From: Bradyrhizobium sp.
Lineage (GTDB): Bacteria > Pseudomonadota > Alphaproteobacteria > Rhizobiales > Xanthobacteraceae
Assembly: GCA_028290305.1 (NCBI GenBank)
Contig: JAQGKC010000365.1
Location: 1 to 15,246, forward strand
Length of the DNA: 15,246 nt
Direction of reading: 5' to 3'
In this document: piece after piece, positions 1 through 6,261 of the stretch
Layout: each line of letters starts with the position of its first letter
How positions within the stretch are numbered: position 1 is the stretch's first letter
Made by a program: the position numbers and the translations under genes
Notes under the pieces: model-generated
What the model saw: the letters and a program-made list of their open reading frames with translations, nothing else
Databases searched by the model: none
What the model was told of the DNA's origin: nothing

Positions 1-161
1 TCGTCAACGGCGCCGCGCAGGCGAGCGACTCGGCGCTGACGACCGCCTCTGCCGAGCTGAACTGGCGCAACGGCTGGTCCGCCGCAGCTACCTTCGAGGG
101 TGAGTTCTCCGACGTCACCCGCTCTTACGCCGGCAAGGGTGTGGTGCGATACGCTTGGTAA
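1..161 (+). CDS. C-terminal end of an autotransporter outer-membrane beta-barrel protein (partial)
   Basis: The frame whose first full codon is at position 3 stays open for 53 codons to a TAA at 159-161; the start lies left of the window. The visible residues alternate polar and hydrophobic positions like beta-strands (for example SAELNWRNGWSAAATFEG). The protein ends VVRYAW, with the terminal aromatic residue that outer-membrane barrels use for insertion by the BAM machinery. This matches the last two strands of an autotransporter (type V secretion) beta-domain. The passenger domain and substrate cannot be seen. Another barrel protein with an aromatic C-terminus is possible, but the pattern favours an autotransporter. 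Confidence 0.72.
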   Translation, partial: VNGAAQASDSALTTASAELNWRNGWSAAATFEGEFSDVTRSYAGKGVVRYAW

Positions 162-300
162 CCGGCGACTTCCGATGTTGGCACTTAGCGGAACTACGTC
201 CATGTCCGTGTTGAGTCCGAAATGCGTCGCATAACGGACTTTCGCACCGGGCGAAATTAACGAGTACGCGCCTCCTGTAGGATCATAGGTGAAGGCGCGA

Positions 301-834
301 TTTGCCCGACGGGCTGTTGGGTGATTTGCCTGTCCAGCCCCTCTTGCAAAAAGATTCTCGTTTTCGCCTGACCCAAATCAAATCTACAACCCCGCCATCC
401 CGTCCCGAAGAGGGGCGTATCGCGATCGTCACGGACGTAGGGAGCGGGATGCGGTGGACGCGGCAGCGTCAGGCGCGCGATAGCGCGCGGACGAATGACG
501 CTGAATCGCGGACGGCGAAGTCGTGTGGTCCTGACGCCTCGACGCTGGCGTCAAGTTTGCGGAGTTATCCGCAGATGACGGTGACAAGAAAGCCCGATCA
601 CCGGGGAGAGCACGAAGGAAACCGTTAAAACCATTGCGTGCGGGAATGCCGGGTGTTCCGGTGACCTGTGGTGACTACACTCGTGTGCTACCAACACACT
701 GCACGCGAGGCTGCGGGTGCAACGGGCACCCGGCATTCCCCACGCCCTCTGCTTTTCAGAGGGTGGTCCATGCAACAACTCGGGCGTCGCAGCGCCGCGA
801 GATCGTGGGGGTGTGGCCAGCAGTCTTGTCGTAG
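301..834. repeat. Dispersed, strongly structured repeat of Bradyrhizobium type (no protein gene)
   Basis: No credible gene occupies 162-1146. From about 301 the sequence reads like a repeat I recall in many copies in Bradyrhizobium and related genomes, including the strings GATTTGCCCGACGGGCTGTT, GGGGCGTATCGCGATCGTCA and CACCGGGGAGAGCACGAAG. This copy looks shorter than the longest forms I recall. It contains a long hairpin: 642-655 and 727-740 form a perfect 14-bp inverted repeat (GGGAATGCCGGGTG / CACCCGGCATTCCC). GCGTG at 636-640 and CACGC at 741-745 extend it past a one-base bulge. A second hairpin follows at once, CCCTCTG (745-751) with CAGAGGG (757-763). Short ORFs here are by-products of the repeat. 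Family membership rests on recollection; the hairpins are seen directly. At 162-300 I see nothing definite. Confidence 0.6.
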
Positions 835-835
835 C

Positions 836-996
836 CATCCTTCGAGACGCCGCTTCGCGGCTCCTCAGGATGAGGTCGTCAGATGTGGCACGAAGTCCGC
901 CCCTCATGGTGACGAGTGCTGCGAGACCGCTCAACTCGAAATCCTCATGGTGAGGAGGCGCGCAACGCCGTCTCGAACCATGAGGCCCTTCAGGGC
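836..996. repeat. REP-like palindromic repeat pair
   Basis: Two nested palindromes lie side by side. The first pairs CATCCT (836-841) with AGGATG (867-872), GAG (844-846) with CTC (864-866) and CCGC (850-853) with GCGG (857-860). The second pairs CCTCATGGT (943-951) with ACCATGAGG (977-985), followed by a small GCCC/GGGC hairpin at 985-996. Sequences of the form CATCCTTCGAGACGC...CTCAGGATGAGG are, from memory, very abundant intergenic palindromes in Bradyrhizobium and Rhodopseudomonas. Nothing suggests coding function. Lying upstream of leuA, they may simply be tolerated there. Confidence 0.6.
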
Positions 997-1044
997 GGGG
1001 CGAGGAAGCCAAATTAGGTCAACCCATCTGACTATCTTTTGGCA

Positions 1045-1073
1045 TTGCGGCCGCCTGCATTTCTCGTTTAGAA
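1045..1073 (+). promoter_or_regulatory. Weak candidate promoter for the leuA leader transcript
   Basis: TTGCGG (1045-1050) and TTAGAA (1068-1073) are separated by 17 bases and lie about 75 bases before the leader ORF. The match to a sigma-70 promoter is only moderate, and the call depends mainly on position. Confidence 0.25.
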
Positions 1074-1146
1074 CGGCATTGGACCGCCCCCTGGCAACAA
1101 ACCGTCAATGGTTTTGGCCGAGGATGCGGTTCCAAAGGGTCTGGCA

Positions 1147-1275
1147 ATGCTGATTCGCAGCGAAAAGTTTGGAGTTTCCGGGGGAGCGGCCGATGCCGTC
1201 CGTCCCGACGCGATTCCGGCTGCGTCCTTGCCCACCCTGCTTCTTGGCGGGCTTCTGCTTCTTATCGGCCCCTGA
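1147..1275 (+). CDS. Leucine-rich leader peptide upstream of leuA (42 aa)
   Basis: An ATG at 1147 is preceded by AAAGGG at a spacing of seven bases and opens a 42-codon ORF ending at TGA 1273-1275. Its C-terminal part is extraordinarily rich in leucine: residues 28-39 contain eight leucines (LPTLLLGGLLLL), including one run of three and one of four, then IGP and stop. It ends about 100 bases before leuA, whose product makes the committed precursor of leucine. A cluster of codons for the end-product amino acid just before the biosynthetic gene is the hallmark of a ribosome-stalling leader peptide. The peptide itself probably has no function beyond being translated. The leader class is well established for amino-acid operons of proteobacteria; its assignment here is inference from sequence. 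Confidence 0.6.
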   Translation: MLIRSEKFGVSGGAADAVRPDAIPAASLPTLLLGGLLLLIGP

Positions 1276-1370
1276 GGGCCGTCTGGGCGGTTTGCGCCTG
1301 GGCACTCAGGGGTTGCGCGAGATTGAAAGAACCCCTTCAGCGCTCGAAAAGGCAGCGCACCAGCTAAAGG
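1266..1370 (+). promoter_or_regulatory. Putative leucine-responsive translational attenuator of leuA
   Basis: Four segments can pair in alternative ways. Segment 1, CCCCTGAG (1269-1276, overlapping the leader stop codon), pairs perfectly with segment 2, CTCAGGGG (1305-1312). Segment 2 extended, AGGGGTT (1308-1314), pairs with segment 3, AACCCCT (1330-1336). Segment 3 extended, CCTTCAGC (1334-1341), pairs at seven of eight positions with GCTAAAGG (1363-1370), which contains the leuA ribosome binding site. A tight hairpin CGGCCC/GGGCCG (1266-1271 / 1276-1281) also surrounds the leader stop. If ribosomes stall on the leucine codons, segment 1 is covered, 2:3 forms and the site is free. If they finish and leave, 1:2 forms and segment 3 can mask the site. 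No T-run follows these stems, so control at translation fits better than a terminator. The pairings are seen; the mechanism is inferred. Confidence 0.5.
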
Positions 1371-1379
1371 AATTTTCCA

Positions 1380-2939
1380 ATGACCACCGTGAACAAGTCC
1401 GACAAGGACCGCGTCGTTATATTCGACACAACCCTGCGCGACGGCGAACAGTGTCCGGGCGCGACCATGTCGTTCGAGGAGAAGCTCGAAGTCGCCGAGA
1501 TGCTCGACGACATGGGCGTCGATGTCATCGAGGCCGGCTTCCCGATCACCTCCGAAGGCGACTTCCAGGCGGTCAGCGAGATCGCCCGGCGCTCCAAGAA
1601 TGCCGTGATTGCCGGTCTGTCGCGCGCGCACCCGAAAGACATCGACCGCTGTGCCGAAGCGGTGAAGTTCGCCAGGCGCGGCCGCGTTCATACCGTGATC
1701 GCGACCTCGCCGCTGCACATGCGAGTGAAGCTCAACATGACGCCGGAGCAGGTGATCGAGACCTCGATCTCCAACGTCGCCCGCGCGCGCAACCACATCG
1801 ACGACGTCGAATGGTCGGCCGAGGACGGCACCCGCAGCGACATGGAATTCCTGTGCCGGATCGTCGAGGCCGTGATCAAGGCCGGCGCCACCACGGTCAA
1901 TATTCCCGATACCGTCGGCTACACCGTGCCGGAAGAATATACCCACTTCATGCGCACCCTGATCGAGCGGGTGCCGAATTCCGACAAGGCGGTATTCTCG
2001 GTGCACTGCCACAACGACCTCGGCATGGCGGTGGCGAATTCGCTGGCGGGCCTCGCCGGCGGCGCGCGGCAGATCGAATGCACCGTCAACGGCATCGGCG
2101 AGCGGGCAGGCAATGCCGCGCTCGAGGAAGTCGTGATGGCGATTAACGTCCGCAACGACAGGTTTCCGTACTGGAACAAGATCGACACCACGATGCTGAC
2201 GCGGGCATCGAAATTGGTTTCGGCGGCGACATCGTTCCCGGTGCAGTACAACAAGGCGATCGTGGGCCGGAATGCCTTTGCACACGAAAGCGGCATCCAT
2301 CAGGATGGCGTCCTCAAGGACGCATCGACCTATGAGATCATGCGGCCGGAAATGATCGGCCTGAAGCAGTCGTCGCTGGTGCTGGGCAAGCATTCGGGGC
2401 GTCATGCGTTCGTACACAAGCTGGAGGAGATGGGCTACAAGCTCGGCGCCAATCAGCTCGAAGACGCGTTCGTGCGGATGAAGGCGCTGGCCGACCGCAA
2501 GAAGGATATCTATGACGAGGATATCGAGGCGCTGGTCGATCAGGAAATCGCTGCCTCCCATGACCGCATCAAGCTGGCCTCGCTCACCGTGATCGCGGGC
2601 ACCCATGGACCGCAGCGCGCCACCATGAAGCTCAACATCGACGGCCAGATCAAAATCGAGGAAGCCGAAGGCAACGGCCCGGTCGATGCGGTGTTCAACT
2701 GCATCAAGCTGCTGGTGCCGCACGAGGCGAAGCTGGAGCTTTATCAGGTCCATGCGGTCACCGAGGGCACCGACGCGCAAGCCGAAGTGTCGGTGCGGCT
2801 CGCCCATGAAGGCCGGTCGATGACCGCGCGCGCTTCCGATCCGGACACGCTGGTGGCCTCCGCCAAGGCCTATCTCGGGGCGCTCAACAAGATCGTCATG
2901 AAGCGTCAGCGCGACGTCCCGGCGGCAGCGGCGAGCTGA
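1380..2939 (+). CDS. leuA: 2-isopropylmalate synthase
   Basis: This 519-residue protein condenses acetyl-CoA with 2-oxoisovalerate to give 2-isopropylmalate, the first committed step of leucine synthesis, in the cytoplasm. The N-terminal TIM barrel carries the signature TLRDGEQ (residues 18-24). It also has the divalent-metal motif HCHND (209-213), the glycine-rich NGIGERAGN stretch after it, and HESGIHQDG from residue 302. A C-terminal region from about 390 corresponds to the LeuA dimer domain that binds leucine for feedback inhibition. Length and motif order are those of a full LeuA. The ATG at 1380 is preceded by AAAGG at nine bases, within a region able to pair with an upstream leader segment. 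Homocitrate and citramalate synthases are related, but the overall similarity and the leucine leader favour leuA. Confidence 0.95.
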   Translation: MTTVNKSDKDRVVIFDTTLRDGEQCPGATMSFEEKLEVAEMLDDMGVDVIEAGFPITSEGDFQAVSEIARRSKNAVIAGLSRAHPKDIDRCAEAVKFARRGRVHTVIATSPLHMRVKLNMTPEQVIETSISNVARARNHIDDVEWSAEDGTRSDMEFLCRIVEAVIKAGATTVNIPDTVGYTVPEEYTHFMRTLIERVPNSDKAVFSVHCHNDLGMAVANSLAGLAGGARQIECTVNGIGERAGNAALEEVVMAINVRNDRFPYWNKIDTTMLTRASKLVSAATSFPVQYNKAIVGRNAFAHESGIHQDGVLKDASTYEIMRPEMIGLKQSSLVLGKHSGRHAFVHKLEEMGYKLGANQLEDAFVRMKALADRKKDIYDEDIEALVDQEIAASHDRIKLASLTVIAGTHGPQRATMKLNIDGQIKIEEAEGNGPVDAVFNCIKLLVPHEAKLELYQVHAVTEGTDAQAEVSVRLAHEGRSMTARASDPDTLVASAKAYLGALNKIVMKRQRDVPAAAAS

Positions 2940-2952
2940 TTGCGGCCGTATT

Positions 2953-3069
2953 GTCATTGCGAGCCAACGGGTCGGCGCAAAGCGCCGCCCGATGACAGGC
3001 TCCGCGAAGCAATCCAGAGATTCACGGAAACAGTCTGGATTGCTTCGTCGCTTCGCTCCTCGCAATGAC
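2953..3069. repeat. Dispersed palindromic repeat (GTCATTGCGAG...CTCGCAATGAC type)
   Basis: The outer arms GTCATTGCGAG (2953-2963) and CTCGCAATGAC (3059-3069) are perfect inverted repeats of 11 bp. The inner arms GAAGCAATCCAGA (3006-3018) and TCTGGATTGCTTC (3034-3046) are perfect over 13 bp. The left side has an extra stretch (about 2964-3005) absent from the right side, so the whole would fold as a long stem with one large bulge. I recall this palindrome as a frequent intergenic element of Bradyrhizobium and relatives. It starts 14 bases after the leuA stop and could stop or stabilise leuA transcript ends, but there is no T-run of terminator type. Confidence 0.65.
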
Positions 3070-3206
3070 GGCTGGAACGAAACGCGCTTTTCGAGCCTTC
3101 AGTTAGAATCGTTTCCCAATGAGGCAGGTCATTCCGCCTCGTTTTGGGATTTTTCGCGCCGTCGTTGCGGCTACGTTCGAGCGTCCAACAAACTCAGGAC
3201 GCCACC

Positions 3207-4202
3207 ATGTCACTGCAATCGCTCGATCTCGACCGGCCGGCTCATCAACTGAAGCCTTCCGAGAGTGCACTGCTTCGCCGGATCGATTTCACGACGTTGC
3301 GATTGTTCATCGCGGTTTGCGAGGAAAAGAACCTGACGCGGGCAGCGATACGCGAAGGCATCGCGGCATCCGCCGTCAGCAAGCGGCTGAACGATTTCGA
3401 GGCCGCGTTCGGCATAAGCCTGTTCGACCGGCTCTCGAAGGGGATGGCGCTGACGCCGGCGGGAGAAGCCTTGCTGCACCATGCCCGCGTCACGCTTCTG
3501 AACGTCGAAAAAATCACCGTCGAACTGGCCGAATACGCGAAAGGCGTTCGCGGTCACGTCCGCATGCTCGCGAACCTGTCGGCGATTGTGCAGTTCCTCC
3601 CCGAGGATCTATCCGGGTTCTTCAGTGCCCACGAGTTATTGAGGATCGACCTGCAGGAGCGGCCAAGCGCGCAGGTGGTCAGGTGTATCGAAGAGGGGGC
3701 TGCCGAAATCGGCATCTGCTCGGGCGAAGTCGAGACGCGCCGGCTTGAAACGTTTCACTATCGCTATGACAATCTGGTGCTGGTGGTGTGGCGGGATCAT
3801 CCTCTAGCGGATCGCGACAGCCTGCTGTTCGCGGATACTCTGGATTTCGACCACGTCGGCCTTCACGCCGCGAGTTCGATCTATCTGACGTCGCAATACG
3901 CCGCGACGCAGGCGGGCAAGTCGATGCGGCTGCGCATTCATGTGCCGGGATTCGACGCGGTATGCCGGATGGTGCAGGCGAACATGGGCATCGGCCTGAT
4001 TCCGGACCGTGCGTTCGACGTCATCGGAGCCGGAATGGACCTCCGGTCGATTCCGTTGCGTGACGAATGGGCCCGGCGAGAACTCAAAATCGTCCTGCGC
4101 GATACCAAAAGCCTGTCCAGCGCAAGCCGTCTGGTTCTGGATCACCTCGAGGCCGCGGAGCGGAACGAGGCGCTCACGCAAGCGGCCGCGCCGCGGGCTT
4201 GA
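3207..4202 (+). CDS. LysR-type transcriptional regulator
   Basis: This 331-residue protein has the standard LysR layout. An N-terminal helix-turn-helix (about residues 28-87) contains the core LTRAAIREGIAASAVSKRLN and the typical end FGISLFDR. A long linker helix follows, then a two-lobed effector-binding domain from about residue 110 (…DLVL-like strand at YDNLVLVVWRDHPLA, and GFDAVCRMVQANMGIGLIP near 250). I chose the ATG at 3207, with AGGA seven bases upstream, over an in-frame ATG at 3144, because the regulator homology begins after it and the 3144 start lacks a convincing ribosome binding site. It is followed by a TRAP transporter operon in the same orientation after a 352-base gap, so it probably controls that operon in response to its substrate. 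That link is inferred from position only, and the effector is unknown. Confidence 0.9.
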   Translation: MSLQSLDLDRPAHQLKPSESALLRRIDFTTLRLFIAVCEEKNLTRAAIREGIAASAVSKRLNDFEAAFGISLFDRLSKGMALTPAGEALLHHARVTLLNVEKITVELAEYAKGVRGHVRMLANLSAIVQFLPEDLSGFFSAHELLRIDLQERPSAQVVRCIEEGAAEIGICSGEVETRRLETFHYRYDNLVLVVWRDHPLADRDSLLFADTLDFDHVGLHAASSIYLTSQYAATQAGKSMRLRIHVPGFDAVCRMVQANMGIGLIPDRAFDVIGAGMDLRSIPLRDEWARRELKIVLRDTKSLSSASRLVLDHLEAAERNEALTQAAAPRA

Positions 4203-4298
4203 TGCGATCGCATTCTCCTGAAGCGAACGCCGCGTTAGCCAACAACTATTGGACGGCCCGGCCGAAGCCTTGGCAAATCGGCCGACCGATATCCTCGT

Positions 4299-4313
4299 CC
4301 CGTTGCAAACGGG
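4299..4313. promoter_or_regulatory. Inverted repeat CCCGTT-gca-AACGGG, possible operator before dctP
   Basis: A perfect 6-bp inverted repeat with a three-base spacer sits in the 352-base gap between the LysR gene and dctP, about 240 bases before the dctP start. It could be a regulator binding site (LysR sites are dyads of this general kind), but nothing else ties it to a protein. Confidence 0.3.
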
Positions 4314-4430
4314 TTCCTGCGGTAGCGGCAAGCCCAACGAAACGGGTCGGCGACCAGCACTTGCCGCCATTCAACAAGGGCAGGGCTTGCAAAGGAGGAT
4401 ACCATTTCATTTTGCACTGCAACAAAGAAT

Positions 4431-4456
4431 GAAAAATAGCCCCTGCTAAAGGGGCA
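4431..4456 (-). terminator. Leftward-facing intrinsic terminator-like hairpin in the lysR-dctP gap
   Basis: GCCCCT (4439-4444) and AGGGGC (4450-4455) form a perfect six-pair stem with a five-base loop. On the minus strand the stem is followed by TATTTTTC, giving terminator shape. On the plus strand there is no T-run. No minus-strand gene lies to its right, so it may end antisense or small-RNA transcription coming from the dctP region, or be a relic. Nearby, AAAGGAGG (about 4391-4398) is a near-perfect ribosome binding site with no convincing ORF behind it. Confidence 0.4.
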
Positions 4457-4554
4457 ATGGCAATTCGGACGGCTTCTCTGTATTGGTGCCGCTGGCATAC
4501 AGGGTTGGGAGCCGCGCCGTTCGCGCGCTTCGCAAAAATCATGCGGGAGGAAAT

Positions 4555-5556
4555 ATGCGTAAGTTGATTTTGGCGGCTGCGTCGGTCGCGGCATTGGCTC
4601 TGGTTGGACCGGCGTCGGCGCAGTCGCCGATCGTCATCAAGTTCAGTCACGTCGTGGCTTCAGATACCCCAAAGGGCAAGGCGGCCGACAAGTTCAAGGA
4701 ACTCGCGGAGAAGTACACCGACGGCAAGGTGAAGGTCGAGGTCTATCCGAACTCGACGCTCTACAAGGACAAGGAGGAACTCGAAGCCCTGCAGCTCGGC
4801 GCGGTGCAGATGCTGGCGCCGTCCAACTCCAAATTCGGACCGATCGGCATCAGGGAATTCGAGGTGTTCGACCTGCCTTACATTCTTCCTGATCTCACCA
4901 CCTTGCGCAAAGTGACCGACGGACCGCTCGGCGCGAAACTTCTCAAGCTGCTCGAGCCAAAGGGCATGACCGGTCTGGCCTATTGGGACAACGGCTTCAA
5001 GCAGATGAGCGCCAACAAGAAGCTGATCTCGCCGGAGGATTACAAGGGCCTCAAATTCCGCATCCAGTCATCGAAGGTTCTCGAGGCGCAATTCCGTTCG
5101 CTGGGTGCGATCCCGCAGGTGATGGCGTTTGGCGAAGTGTATCAGGCGCTGCAGACCGGCGTGGTCGACGGCCAGGAAAACACCTGGTCGAACATCTACA
5201 CCCAGAAGATGCATGAGGTGCAGAAGTACGCAACGGTGACCAATCATGGCTACATCGGCTATGTCGTCGTCGTGAACAAGAAGTTCTGGGACGGTCTTCC
5301 CGCGGACATTCGTGGCCAGCTCGATAAGGCCATGAAGGAAGCCACCGCCTTCGGCAATGGGCAGTCGGCAAAGGAAAACGAGGGCGCGCTCGAACTGATC
5401 AAGAAATCCGGCAAGACAGAGATCGTGACGCTGACGCCGGAGCAGGACGCGGCCATGCGCAAGGCGATGGATCCGGTCTACAAGGACGTCGCCACCCGGG
5501 TCGGTCAACCCTTGATCGATGAGTTTCTCAAGGAAACCGGCGGAGCCAGCCACTAA
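4555..5556 (+). CDS. dctP: TRAP transporter periplasmic solute-binding protein (DctP family)
   Basis: The 333-residue product captures an organic acid in the periplasm and delivers it to the DctQM membrane complex. Residues 1-22 form a Sec signal peptide (MRKLILAAAS…GPASA, cut before Q23). The mature protein shows the DctP fold signatures IKFSHVV at about 28, VEVYPNSTLYKD at 61, the GLKFRIQSS segment with the conserved carboxylate-binding arginine (R169), and GVVDGQENTW at 202-211. I chose ATG 4555 because GGGAGGAA stands four bases before it and the signal peptide begins there; the in-frame ATG at 4483 would put a long hydrophilic tail in front. Similarity to C4-dicarboxylate binders is strong, but TRAP substrates (malate, sialic acid, keto acids, lactate) cannot be fixed from sequence. 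It is the first gene of a dctPQM operon. Confidence 0.93.
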   Translation: MRKLILAAASVAALALVGPASAQSPIVIKFSHVVASDTPKGKAADKFKELAEKYTDGKVKVEVYPNSTLYKDKEELEALQLGAVQMLAPSNSKFGPIGIREFEVFDLPYILPDLTTLRKVTDGPLGAKLLKLLEPKGMTGLAYWDNGFKQMSANKKLISPEDYKGLKFRIQSSKVLEAQFRSLGAIPQVMAFGEVYQALQTGVVDGQENTWSNIYTQKMHEVQKYATVTNHGYIGYVVVVNKKFWDGLPADIRGQLDKAMKEATAFGNGQSAKENEGALELIKKSGKTEIVTLTPEQDAAMRKAMDPVYKDVATRVGQPLIDEFLKETGGASH

Positions 5557-5570
5557 CGGGGTATTGGCTA

Positions 5571-5617
5571 GCTCTCGCGAGAGCGCGATCATGCGCCGCT
5601 CGCGGGAGCTCGTTTTT
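5571..5617 (+). terminator. Terminator-like hairpin between dctP and dctQ (partial attenuation)
   Basis: GCTCTCGCGAG (5571-5581) pairs with CTCGCGGGAGC (5599-5609) over 11 pairs with one G-U. An inner GCGC/GCGC pairing can close the loop. TCGTTTTT follows, with a T-run at 5613-5617. The competing local palindrome GCTCTCGCGAGAGC overlaps the left arm. In TRAP operons the binding protein is needed in excess over the membrane subunits; a leaky terminator at this point would achieve that. Confidence 0.65.
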
Positions 5618-5691
5618 AATTGAGATGGCGCCGGGCCGTGAGGCGGATTGGCGACGCGCCCGGAGCTTACCGTGGCGCAAGAGGGGGAGAT

Positions 5692-6261
5692 ATGCTTCGT
5701 ATCCTTGATCGGCTCGAGGAAATTCTGATTACCTCGCTGATGGCGGCCGCGACGATTCTGATTTTCATTTCCGTCGTGCACCGGTTCGGAACCGGCGTGC
5801 GGTTTCTGTATCCCTATCTGATCGGCATTCACATCTCATGGGCGCAAGAGCTGTGCATTTACATGTTCATCTGGATGGCGAAGTTCGGCGCGGCCTATGG
5901 CGTGCGCACCGGCATCCACGTCGGCGTCGACGTTCTGATCAACCGATTGAACCCAACTTGGCGCAAGGGCGTCATTCTGTTCGGGCTGCTGGGTGGCGCG
6001 CTGTTCACCGGCATCGTTGGCACCATGGGCGCGAAATTCGTCTATGAATTGATGCAGACCGATCAGGTGTCGCCGGATCTCGAATTGCCGAGCTGGATCG
6101 TTTACGCCTGCATTCCGCTCGGCTCGTATTTGATGTGCTTCCGCTTTCTCCAGGTGTGCTGGACTTACTGGAAGACCGACGAGCTCCCGCATCACGACGC
6201 CACCAGCGTCGACGGTATCGAGGTCAGTCCGAAAGCGCCGATCGCGCTCGGAGAAGCGTGA
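5692..6261 (+). CDS. dctQ: TRAP transporter small permease subunit (DctQ family)
   Basis: This 189-residue inner-membrane protein has four predicted hydrophobic segments (about residues 10-31, 47-69, 92-115 and 134-157). That is the usual DctQ size and topology. DctQ partners the large DctM subunit. The stretch SWAQELCIYMFIWMAKFGAA followed by the Arg/Gly/His segment YGVRTGIHVGVDVL is typical of the family. I chose ATG 5692 because GAGGGGGAGA immediately precedes it; an in-frame upstream extension to 5620 is hydrophilic and unlike the family. Its stop TGA shares one base with the dctM ATG (TGATG), so the two subunits are translationally coupled. The C-terminal 25 residues are polar and probably cytoplasmic. 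Confidence 0.92.
   Translation: MLRILDRLEEILITSLMAAATILIFISVVHRFGTGVRFLYPYLIGIHISWAQELCIYMFIWMAKFGAAYGVRTGIHVGVDVLINRLNPTWRKGVILFGLLGGALFTGIVGTMGAKFVYELMQTDQVSPDLELPSWIVYACIPLGSYLMCFRFLQVCWTYWKTDELPHHDATSVDGIEVSPKAPIALGEA

Noticed and set aside
302..628. 108-codon ORF from the repeat region
   Set aside because: No SD, no recognisable domain, and it coincides with the dispersed repeat.
634..834. 66-codon ORF (MRAGMPGVPVTCGDYTRVLP...) in the left repeat
   Set aside because: It reads through both arms of the long hairpin; such ORFs recur only because the repeat recurs. I treat it as a by-product, not a gene.
1169..2146. 325-codon plus-strand frame overlapping the leader and leuA
   Set aside because: It is the +1 shadow of leuA, extremely Arg-rich, with no motif; the leucine-rich ORF at 1147-1275 has the better SD and a functional context.
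1068..3065. 665-codon open frame on the minus strand across leuA
   Set aside because: It is antisense to a certain gene, His/Arg/Asp-rich like other GC-driven shadow frames, has no recognisable domain, and crosses the intergenic repeat after leuA.
4493..4509. Possible sigma-54 promoter before dctP (TGGCATACAGGGTTGG)
   Set aside because: The -24 GG is present but the position that should be the -12 GC reads TG, and the distance is not supported by any enhancer site; the match is too weak.
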